From: Anseranas semipalmata
Taxonomy: Eukaryota; Chordata; Aves; Anseriformes; Anseranatidae
Reading direction: 5' to 3'
Assembly (NCBI GenBank): GCA_013399115.1
Contig: VXAA01001233.1
Coordinates: forward strand, 62,001-126,000
DNA: 64,000 nt
Below, piece after piece: positions 29,101 to 41,100 of the stretch. A program made the translations under genes and the position numbers. The number at the start of each line of letters is the position of its first letter. The stretch's first letter is position 1. The notes under the pieces are model-generated. The model was not told the DNA's origin. It ran no database searches and saw nothing but the letters and a program-made list of their open reading frames with translations.

Positions 29101-32100
29101 ACAGCTCTAAAAGCAAAGACCATACTAACTACAATTTACTCAGAGATTTTTGAAAAACACAGGCAGGTAGCCTGGCTGCTTGGCACAAGCAACAGCACAG
29201 GTATAGGTTCCAGGTTCTTCCCTGAGATATGAAGCACCCTGGACTCCTCTCAGGAATTCAACAGGATATTAATGTCTGAAAACGGTCAGTTTAGGAGTGT
29301 CAAGTCTGCTATGCAGAGCAATGAATATTTATGACAGAGCCTAATTTCAGAAAATATAAAATTAAGTGCAAATTAATGAACTTCCATACGAGTAGTAACC
29401 ATACAAGGCCTCAACAGGACTGTTAGATAACTTCAAAGTTTTTGTTGTTACAGAAACGTGCTCAGAACATTTCTTTCCAACTAAGTTGTAAATTCATGTA
29501 CCAGCTTTGTTTGAAGAATTGATGGAGATTTACTTCAAGCAATGTAATAACTCGGCACTATCCTGACACAACCAGACATCCTGAGCATGCAAACAAGCAA
29601 CGAGCTGTACGTGAGGGATGGGAACCATCTCTGAGCTTTGTGGATGTGCCACTGTTCTTAAAACACTTGGCTAAAGAAATTAGGAAAACTGGCAATTTAG
29701 CCTTGGGGTCGGGTTAATTTGTGGACTAGCTAGTTTGTTTTGTTTTGACAGGTTAGTTCCCAGTTAACCATTTGATGAGAGAGAAAGAGAGATAGCACAT
29801 GCATGTATGTGTATATAGCATATATATGTGGATATATATATAAGTATGTACATAGATACACATCCACATATATATTTTATCTAACTATATAAATGTGTGC
29901 ACACAGACACAATAGCCTCTACATGTCTCTGCTTTCTAAACATGCTTGTGTGACCATGTTATATGAGATTTTAGGCTTCACTGATTTCTTCTTCTGTCCT
30001 ATGAGGGTACTTTCATCAGCCTGAATATCCTAGTTCCTTTGAGCACCAACACACTTGATGGGTCTTTGGTTTAAGGTATAAAAGACAGTCTTTATTATTA
30101 ATACACAAACCAAGCTATACTCAAACTCCTGGAAAAAAAGTCAAGATGGACATAAAAATACTGTCTGTGCTTATGTAAAGTCTGCCTAACATATCTACCT
30201 TACCACTTACAAGAAAAAAACACTAGGAAAATAATGCTAGGATTTAACCAGGTGCCCACTGGTAGCAGGGCAATAGCAATATATTCTTTTCAATAATGTA
30301 GATTTACATCCAGTTTGAACACAGAAGCTTTTGATTTTCGCTCTTTCTGTGAGAATATCAATCTGTATTGGGAAGGTCTACTGCCTAATAGCACATTTAA
30401 TGAAACTAAACATCCAGAAAATAGGCACCAGGCCTCGAACAGTGCTCAGAACTGAAGGAATCCAACCCACAGGCTGCCTGCAGAACCCAGCTCCTGCTGC
30501 ACCACTTAAGGCTGACTCATGCAACACAGCGATTGGTTCCTACAGTGTAGGCAGCACAAGCATGACTTCAGTATTTGTATCCACTGTGAATTTTCATTCA
30601 GCTAGTTTGATGTAACTTCCCAGAAACAACTAATTGGTTGGAAGAGGTGTACTTTCTAACAATGTATGTAACACAAACAGAAGTGCTCTGCAGCTGAAAC
30701 TCATAGACATGAGTAAAATCCACTTACCGAACAGCGGGAAAACAAAATGGTACTTGATATCATTTACACAATTCCTCAAATAAAATTATTAAATACGCCG
30801 GGCACCAGAGTGGTTGGATTAATCACGTAGCTTAGAAAGTCACTGGCAGCCCACTCTGTGGGTCTTACAGCAGTGTCCAATACTCGGAGCCATTCATACA
30901 GGCAGCCTCAGAACGAAGTACAGGTCTTGGAGTTCACAGTCCCAACACAAAATTTATTTGGTAAATGGCTTCAAAAACATCGACACAGACACTGCTAGCC
31001 TAATAATTATTTAACCACTAGGTCAAAAAAGGCCTCATTGTGCAATCCTATAGGAAAACAGCACTCCAATTTGTTTGTATCAGAGGTGAGACAAAGCCAT
31101 CTAAGCTGAAGCTACAATTAAGAGTAGGAAACGGAGAAGAGGGCAACAGAGGTGTGAAAGCTGTTTATCTGGACTGAAATGGGAATATTGTGACAACAAC
31201 ACAAGCACCTATTTCACAGGCACCATGTCAGGTGCACACACACACACACTCATACACCTGACAACATTTGTCAGAAAACTCATTAACTCCTGGTTCACCA
31301 CCATGATTTTAAAACAGCAAGATACACTTGGTAAGCTGTTACCCTCCCAATAACAGCCTCCTCTCTGTTCTTAACTTCTAGGCTTGTGAGAGCTGGAGGA
31401 AGAAGGGTGCAGGCAGAAGTGCCACATCCCGTGGGCAGCCCCGGAGGCATTTTGGGGGAGGAAAGGTGCAGCCACCAAGGCACCCCCACGCGGCACTGGG
31501 CACAGCACACGCACCCACGCAGCTAGCACTGCCGCAGCGCTGCGGGTCCCCCCAGATCAATGCGGGAGAGAAAAGGGTTGCTGCAGAGGGAGGCGTGCAC
31601 GCTGACCCTCGCGTTAGCACCAGCTGCTATAGACACAGTGCCTGCAGCAACGGGAGCGATGCTGCACCTCTTCACTAACCATTTGTGTGTACATACGTGT
31701 GTGTGTATGCATCCGTATGTGTGTAAGTACATGCATGCTCTGACACATAACTGAAACGTGCAACTAACTCAAATGTATTATTTCTGACAAAGTTGAGAGG
31801 AACTTTAAGTGGGGTGTTTTCTGTTTCTCTAGACACACCAGGTGCAAAGCACAACTGTACTCACAGGCGTTTACAGCACCGAACCCAGAGATGCCGGCAC
31901 GTTCAGTGACAGCACTACGCAGGTAAAACTGAACAGTGACAAACGCGCAGACCCCGCGCTGTGGAGGAAGAGGAAGGAAACATGGAGATGCTCGCTGGGT
32001 GCATCCACTTTCCTCGTTTTGCACTCAGGACACTTCTTGGTGTGAATTTGCCTCGTGCCATCTCCACGTGACACTGCAGCGCGGCACCGGGGCTCTTGCA

Positions 32101-35100
32101 GCGGCCTCCCCTCCGTGGGGCGAAGGCACGGCAGGAGCGGTACCGCGGGGGCTGCGGAGCTCGCCCCGCTGCAGCCTGCTCCCGCGCCGTGCCCTCAGCG
32201 GTTACCTTACGTGTGCTCGGCATGTGGCGAGGCCGCCGGCCAGCAGGGCCTTGGCTGCCGTCAGAGATGCCGTGTGGACACGCAGCCCAGCTCTGTTACA
32301 TGCTGCGGCAGTCGCCAGCCCATCCCTCCCTGCATCGGCGAGTAACGGACCCACGTGTGGGGCAAGGCTGGGGCCACTCGGGAGAGATGTCTGGCTGCTG
32401 AGGGTAGCAGCTCCAGCTTTCCTCAGGATGGCTCTGGGCAGGTAAGAGGAAAATAATCACAGTGAGAAGTCCTTCCCATCAGCTAAGCAAGCTAAATCGC
32501 TGCTGTGAGAAGATCAAGATATGTGCAAGACTTAAAGCAGTACAAAACTACCTGTCCGAAGGACCTCAGAAAATTCAAAGCAAACATGGCTAAAAAAAAT
32601 AAAATGGGAGACTTAGAAGACAACCTTCAAAGCGATGAAAACACGTCCAAATAAGGAAAATAGAACAGAATGGTTAGCTATAAAAGGCCAGAAAATATCT
32701 TCAGAAATATTTGAAAAAAGGCATAAAAAGTAATAATAAAGCTTTCTTCAAGCACCTCAGGAGCAGGAAACCTGCCAGAGTCTATGGAAAGGATATAAAA
32801 GGAATGCTCAGAAAAAAAAGAAGGTCACAGCAGAAAAGCTAAATTAATTTTCTGCATTTGTATTCAGAGCTTGGGCAGGCTCCCATGCTGCAGTGCTTAC
32901 CCACAGAGAATCAACTGGGGGATTTGTCTTAAGCAGAAGTCTCAATAAAGCGGACAAAATGAATGGCACAAAATTGCTGAGATGAAATTACTCGGGTTAA
33001 GAGCTCTAACAATATACACATATAACACACAAAACCTCTCATACAGTGCTTCAGTGCTTGATGATTTGGAAGTGTGTAACTGATGCCACAACAACTTTTA
33101 AATCACTCCAGGATGAGTCTAGAAAACCACATATCAGTGACTGGCATCTGTACCAGACCAATTAATAGAAACTCTTCTAAACAAAAAGTAAGGGGAAATA
33201 ATAAAGAGAAATATGATGCCTTGGAAAATTTCAACAGTTTTTGTGATCAGAAGGGATGACTTAGAAACCTCCTGGAGTCTTTCGAAAGAGTCAAGAGATC
33301 TGGCCAATACAGTGTACCAAACTGGAAGTTCTTAACCTAAGCATCTATGTGATGAGAGAAGGTCTTCACATGGGTAAATAAATGACTGCAGACTGGAACA
33401 AATACTGACTTTAAATGAGTGGGTGTAGGAGGAGGAGCTGCCAACAGAAGTCAGGCTCTGGGCTGGGGCACACGCTGCTTACTTTGTTCGTAAGTGACTC
33501 AGAAAAGGATGTTAATGAAAAGAGGCTTCCAGGAACCAAGTTATGCAGGCTTTGCCAGGTGAGTGTCGATCACTGCCACAGACTGGACTGAAGGCAAGAC
33601 AGGTCCTTGTAGGCACCTGTGGGACTCTGAAGGTCTCCTGCAGCAGTTCTCCAAGAGGTTCTCCTCCCTTGGCAGCCTCCTGTTCTCCCGCATCTTCCCA
33701 TCCAGGTTGAACTACAGCATTATTCATCAGGATAGAAAACTGGGAATTACATCCCTCCACTCTGAGAAATAACTCAAACACAGAATAATTAAACACTGAA
33801 GCACAAATTGCCTCATTCAAAACCCATTGAAGCTAACAGGAATCTCTCCACTGAATTTAATTGCTTCAGTTTGGGTGCAAAATGCCTGAAAACATCACTG
33901 GCAATTGAAAGGCTTGCTTTTAGCTTCAAATACATATTCAGTAGGGTAGCATTACAGAACAGAATGCTACAGAGCTATCGGGAGCTGCAGTCTATTAAAC
34001 ATTGCCCTGAGCTATCACACTGTGATATTACATGTCATTACAGCGAGTAAAGATGAAGTACACTTTTATCCGAACAAAATAATATAAATTATCTTGGTTG
34101 GTTCTTCAAGCCAAAGACGGCCCTGTGATCAAGGTGGTAACTTTGTTCAAACTTAAGACACTTAGTCAGAGTCTCACAAATGCTCTGAAAAATTTGACAG
34201 AAATTAAAGAGAAGAAAACAAAATTTCATATTTTTGTTGCACAAATTAATGCTTTAATAAGATATTTGCAATATTGGCCAGAGATTTCCAAATACTTCTA
34301 AATGCCCCAAAGCTCTTGGAAACAGGTATTTGTAATAATCTTTAATCAAACCATATAGGAGAGAAAATAAATAACTGATTTTATAAAACAGTATTGTGAA
34401 AAGCTATAGACCAAATGTACAACTATTTTCAGTATTTAAGAAGTAGCAGTAAACCTAATAGGATTTCCTGAAGAGAAAGTACTGCTGACAGAAAATAGGG
34501 ACATCCTGCAACATGCTCATTTGAAAACTAAGGTACATCTCCAGCCCACTATGATACAGCAAGACAATGTTATTTTAAATGTTTGGTATGCTTGTCAGAA
34601 GAAATCAGAAAACTCTTCAAAACATTTTATGAATAATGCTTCACTAATTTCCTATCAGGGAAGTGCTGGGGAATACACCGATATGTTTGGATCTGTTTTA
34701 GATGCTGTAAAATTATGTTGACAAATTCAACGGTGAAAGGAGAGCTCTCATTTTTTAATGCAAGACGTATTAAAAAGGGACATTTTGGAGATCTAAGCTC
34801 TGGTTAGAGAGCTACCTTTCAGCCAGCGATCATTAGTATTTACTTAATCTGATGATTTTGTAAATAATTTTTGAACATTTTGCATTCAGTTACTATGGAT
34901 ACATTTTACAGTAGTCTTGACTTGTTGACTGAGTAGCAAAAATAGAGCTATGGTAAACGCAAAGTACATTTAATTGCTGTTTATGCCAAAATGCTATGTT
35001 TCCTTTAAAAGTTCTTTACACATATATATCTGACAGCACAGAATGGATGAAAGAATATGATCTGCTTTTTGATAACTTTTTGTTCCACATCTTCTAAGTT

Positions 35101-38100
35101 GCACTTAACATGGTAACAGTACTGAGCAGAAGTTACTTAAAATGGTCTTGTGGTACATTTCAAAGCTATTGAACAGCCAAGGTGCAATATTAAACGTATT
35201 TATTTACCTTCCTTTTCATGTCTATTCTTACATCAGGGCTACTGAACAAACTACCAACATAATTAGGTTACCCTATTCACGATGCATCAAAAAGTTGTAG
35301 GATAAGAAAGAAAGCCTTTAAGCACATGTCTGAAAGACCTGCACCACCTGTTTTATCGTAGATTGTAAAATACATTCTGATTTGCATTACTGCATTTGTT
35401 TTCCTAACTGCGGGTTGTTCTCCTGTAGGCGCAGTGTTCCTGTCACAATTTTATACAAGCCCAGTATCAAACTCAAAAGCAGTTCCCTGCTTCCCTGTAA
35501 AGCCCAAATGTCTCAGCTGCTGCGTCAGCTCTGCCTGCCGGGTCGCGGAGCCCCGCACTCGCCCACGGCCTCACCGCTCTCCTCCGCAGCCTCCAGCCCA
35601 GCCCTGACCTTCCCAGGCCCACGCCACTGCCACAAGCGTGGCTTCAGACCGGCAGGTACCCTCTTTGTACGAAAGAGGTCAAATTCAGCTCACTAGGAAG
35701 CAGGATGTTTATGCCGTACGTTAGGGCTCTGTCATAGGTGTTAGCTTCTGCCCATCCATTGTACTGCATCTTTTTTTGCTTGCAGAGAAGACTGCTCTGG
35801 AGGACAAAAGAAGTCCAGAAACACGTACATCTCCCACTTTTGTCTCAGCGAGTGCAAAAACAACCTTGTCAGCTTTCTTCCCTCTTACTTTTACTTTATT
35901 TTGTAAAACAGCTATGCCTTTTACCAACAATTTTAGGGACAGCATTTGCAGAAGCAAAAGCTTTTATTTCCAGTCTCCGTAGTATATAGCAAAGCCTTCT
36001 GCCACAGCAAAGAGCAGAGAACAAACACACCTACAAACGACATTTCCCTTGGTTACCGGAGTCATATTTCCCCATTATCAGAATCATACAGTGGGAAATG
36101 TCACGCTTAGCCACCTCAGCAAACTCAGTGCCACTGAAACCAGAGGCTACTACACGTAGGTGGGAGTCTTCCGGGCACGGGCCACACTTGACAACAACTG
36201 CCTGTTAAACACCACGTATCACAGAAGTAACAGAATAACGATCATTTTTATTAGTAATGATGACACACAATTCCAATCTTACTTCCAAAAATCTATCACC
36301 TTCGGTGGGATTATCATTAGACCAGAAATATCAAAATATTCGGATTAAAATTATTCTATTGTGGAACTCCAATTCTTCAATCCTAGCACACATACAATGT
36401 ATTTATTCTGACAAGCACCTTCTGCATGCAGAGACTTCCCTTCTGAAAGAGACTGATGTTTAAGCGCTGGTCTCCACTACATGCATATACTGCAGCACTT
36501 GTATAGCCTTTCAGATGTTAAAGACCTCAAAGGCTGCAGCTGTGCTCTCCTGACAGGTCTTATTTTTAAATGTAGACACACCCTTTGGAAGCAGACTGAA
36601 GGGGCTTTTTTGTTTTTCAAAAAAAGTAAGTATAATTCAGAACAGAGGAAATAGGAAGTTTATACCAAAAATGTTTTCCACTGATATCAGGAATACATGC
36701 TTTAACATAAAAAATAGCTTTCCTTTAAAAAAGAAAAGTGTTTTGCCTTTAGGTAAATGCCCACAGGAAGTAGTGAAAATGTCTTTAGTATCTCATATAG
36801 GCAAAATGCCTGCACATCAGATTTTAGTAAATGTGTGACTGCTGAACAAAGTGCCCTTTTTAAATGTACTAAATAACATGCAAATCAGTATTAGCAAAGT
36901 TTCATAAATACAGTCGATTTACCATCACTACAAGTCTCACTTATAAAGGGGACATACAACCTCCATTTAGAACAATTCACAAATCCATGGATATTTTTTC
37001 ATTGGTAAGGGTCCCTGTCACAGAAAACATTTATATAATGTTGGTCTGAATACAAAAATGTACTCCTTGCTTTATGCAGTGGAACTGCCTATATTTAGAA
37101 TGGGAACTGTGTATTTTATTTTTCATTTCTTTATTTTTTCCTTTTCAAAATACCACTTCAATGTAAAACCCAGAGAAATACTTTTTTTTTTTCTTTGTAA
37201 GTAATACAAGAAAAGGTACCAAATTGGACATTTCTTCAATATTCTGATGATACAAGTTTCTAAATAATATTGTAAACAATGAAATACACAACTTCTGTAC
37301 AGATCATATAGGGAGATTGTTCTACTGAGGTTATACTGAACATATTTTCAATAAATCAGGTTACTTCTTGATGAGGAAAATACTGTCACATAATCACTGA
37401 GCAGGGTTATCCCATATTTTGTTTTCCAGTTCTGTTTACATTTCATATTTTAAAATCTTACACTATAGATTTGGGGCATGGAGCTATAGTCAGCTAATTT
37501 GCCAGCCTCCGTCTTCTATTATATGTTTACTTTCTGCTAAAAACCTTCAGTAGAATTTCTTTTAACCACAGAAAAAATAACTCTGAACAGAAATAGCACC
37601 ATTGTATTGCTAAGAATTAAATTATTTTGCACTTTTGGAAATTTCAGGTGAAAGAGAGTTACATAAATATTCAACCACTTACTTTGGTAGAGTTTTCAAG
37701 TGATTTTCCCTTAACTCCAAAATTCTCAATTTGACAAGTCTAGGAATATGATAGAAAATAATTAGTTCATTCTATGAATTAGTTCAGAAATCCATATGAA
37801 TGATTTGAAACTATTTATTTCAACAACAACAAAAAAAGAATCTGCTTAATGCACAACAATAAGACATCCAGTTATTGTGGGGTTGAATATAACATAAAAT
37901 GCATTCAGAACCAAATAGCTTCTTATGTACATAATTTTGCTCTTATGTCCTGAACTCTTCTGAAAAACTCTGACATACCTCCGTTTTTCAAAATAATTCT
38001 AAACTATTCATATTGATAATTCAAACAAAGCAAACAAAGAAAAAGTTTCTCTCAAACATTTCCAGATCTATGAAAGGACAAAAAAGCAACTGCTATTCAG

Positions 38101-41100
38101 TTCACAACTGTCTTTGCATTTTTTAGCCTTGACTTCTATAACTCCACACAGGCAGACTAATACTACAGAACAGATCTCCACTTAATTTACTGTATTTTAT
38201 GCAGAAGTAGGACATATACTTAAGTGTTGGCATGAATTAGAACCTATATACAACAGTACTTCACAATTCCATGTCATTGTGCAAACTTTAACTGGCAATA
38301 TTATTTAAGCCATGTGAAACTGAGTGGTTCTGCATAACTAGTTTGTAACTGTGTCATTTCTAAGCAGAGATGTCACATCAGAGTCACACCATGTACGATT
38401 TTAGGCTCATAACATCATTTCTAAATGTCAAGAAAGTTTATTGAGGAACTTTATGGCGAGTTTCAACAACTCCATTAGTATTGCTTTTCATTTAACCCTA
38501 CAGTGCAGGTCCTTTAGTGCCATTAGTATAAACATGTGTCTGAGAGAAAAGTTAAAAAATAAATACAACAAAGCTTTAAACAGTTCTCTGTCTGGCACAA
38601 TACCAGTTTTCTGTTTCATGGAACCTCAGTCTTCCCAATACTATGCTCTTCTAGAAAGCTATGATTTTCCCTTTTTCCTACCAAACAAAGCAGAAAACAT
38701 TTTAAATCCTACACCTGCACTTAACCAGGGCTAAAAGGAACACTTTTAAGTGAGAAATGTGGAGAGGTGTTTACACGATGCTCAGATAGGCTCCATTCCT
38801 GACTTTATTTACATAGCTAAATGAGACTCTCTGTAAGAGATTAACTGAATTTTACTGTAGCAGAAGAGATAAAGAAAGCACTAAAATTTGGAGAAGAGCA
38901 ATAAGGGAGATACAGTTAAAGAGCTACTTGCGGTTAGTAAAAAAACAGTGCAATTTCTATACGCTAATGTTGGAAGCTTCAGAAACATGACAAGGATTTG
39001 TAAATGCAGGATACCAAACAGATGATATAGGAGCAACATAATAATAATGGAATAACAACCACACCTGGAACTAGTGTCATTTCATTTAGATAAAATCTGT
39101 ATTTGTAAAAGAAGTGCTTTCTGCTAAGAGATTTAGAATACTAGAAATGTCCTTAAGAGTCAAAGATTACTAGGCAAAGTACCAGCAAGGCTTCAGAAGA
39201 GCAGAATGAATATAAATTTCCCATGAACAGAAAAGCTACACATCTGATAAACTTGAGGGGTGTTTCATGTATTTATTTTTCCTTGACATTTGTACATGTT
39301 GTCTGATTCTCAACTGCAAAAGCAGTCTTCAGATTTACTCTGATATTCCCAACACTCATCTTCAACTAGGTGTTTTCTACTCCAGTATAACACCTAGCCT
39401 GAGCTCTGGGTCCGTGACGAGTCCACCAAGTAAATGCCGATAAAGTAGCACTTTCTATTGCTCAATGCCTGAGCATACCAATGTCATTTCCAACACAAAT
39501 TATGTCAGGGTTGATTTTGGAGTGCTGTGATGATATTCCCAGTGGAACAATGGAACACAAATATGGGTAGCTAGATGGACCGGAAAAAACTAATACTAGA
39601 TGAATTCTGTAAAATCATGTATTTTGTCCTTTAATCCTCTGTCTTCTGACCTATTTGCCCAACTGGACAGCCAGAGGACAGAAAGGCCACCCATTCCCTC
39701 AGCAGTGTAACAGAGGAGGGACAAACTTCACGCTTCTACCAGACTTGAGCAGTGTAAGGATCCACTGACTTCTAGTGCAATCTTAAATTGCCACATCAAA
39801 TTGTCTTAACTTTGTTTTTTCCCCCCTTTGCTCCATCCTCATCTAACACTTTTTGGCTCAGTTTCTATTGCATTTATTTTTACTCTCATTCTACATTCTT
39901 TCTGCTCTGCTGCCTTTTGAACCTTCTCTCTTGTTCTTGCTTTTACATTTTTGCTTCGGTTGCTCCACAATGCTCAGTCATTCCTTATCTTCCTTTCTGA
40001 CTCACAACATTCTTTCTGTTCATTTTTCAATAGGTATAGACCAAATTGCTATTTTCTGCCCTTGCCACAATTTAATAACACATTTGATCAAGGACGGGCC
40101 TCTTCTCCAATTTCTATTTCTCTTTACCTTTTCCCTAAACCAGTAAAGTGCTTCACTTCATCATAACATTCTTGCTGACATAAAATTCTCTCCAACAACA
40201 GTCGTTCATCAAAATAGGGCTGAAAAGCCAAAATCTCTACCTTCTGCTGTTAAAAAAATATATATATAGTTTGAAAACGGTCCCTTAAAACCTAAAGTGG
40301 GTTCATATGAAAGAGCAATGTGCTTTTATGACTAATTCTTACCTTCCAAAGTTAGCTGGAAGAAACTCCAAAAAGGCATCATTTAGATAGAGCTGGGTCA
40401 AATTTAGAAGTTGTGTAAAGCCATCTGGCAGCCTAAAAAACAGTTAAAAGCTTAATGCTCACACTGAAGTTGCTATGGAAATAATAACAATGTATATTTA
40501 GAAAGAGAAAGATGACTGTCTCTCTCACCTTCTTTTTCTACCCAAATTATCAAGAAGTTACTGAGCAACTTTTAACGGAAATTTTTGACTGTTCTCATCT
40601 TTTCCACACTGCTATAACTGCATGAAATTCAAACACTTGGCACATTCAAGTTATGTCAGCCTTTTTTCCCTTCCTAGCTGAGGCTTTCAAGCCAAAGGTG
40701 TTTTGTGTCTTTCTTTCTTACTAACTGAAATATTAAAGTTTCATCCTTTCATTTCCTTCACTCCATTTTGTAAATCATGGGATTACAAAAAAGATTTTTG
40801 TGGTTACTATTGCAAGTTTTTGGCAGGAATAAGGATTGCTGAAGTCCCAACCAAGAAATTATGGTAAGTGAGGACGCGGCACAGCTTACTTCCCAAATAT
40901 AACAAGTGCCAGCCCCTATGTTTAAAAGGCTGCACCACATGGACTGCTTAGCCACCACTTTCTTTATTGTGTGGAGAGATACCACATTTGTTACATAGCA
41001 CAGAGATCTTTTCATAGGTACATCAGTCTTGGATTTCAAACAATTAAAAAGAAATTTAGATTAATCCTGCAAATAAACTCGATACTGGGCCTTTAAATTT

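Larger units (their letters stand above)
11767..37682 (-). other. LRRC7: LRRC7 intron 5, about 25.9 kb
   Basis: GTAAGT donor at 37682 and TTACAG acceptor ending at 11767, phase 2. It interrupts Lys178 between two LRR cores. It holds most of the notable non-coding features: CpG-rich patches (13.7, 23.5-23.9, 27.8, 31.4-32.4 and 35.5 kb), the CR1 LINE relic (32.6-33.5 kb), a weaker LINE-like remnant (28.2-28.8 kb), a purine tract (26.5 kb) and an AT-rich inverted repeat (29.8 kb). No nested gene was recognised on either strand. Confidence 0.9.
37740..40342 (-). other. LRRC7: LRRC7 intron 4
   Basis: 2603 bases, GTAAGA donor and CCTAG acceptor, phase 2. Contains a plus-strand pyrimidine-rich block at about 39790-40145 and a short TA repeat at 40258-40269. 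Confidence 0.9.

Noticed and set aside
31295..32445. Ten or more overlapping open frames of 60-169 codons on both strands
   Set aside because: They occupy the same bases in several frames within a CpG-rich, stop-poor zone, and none has a recognisable domain.
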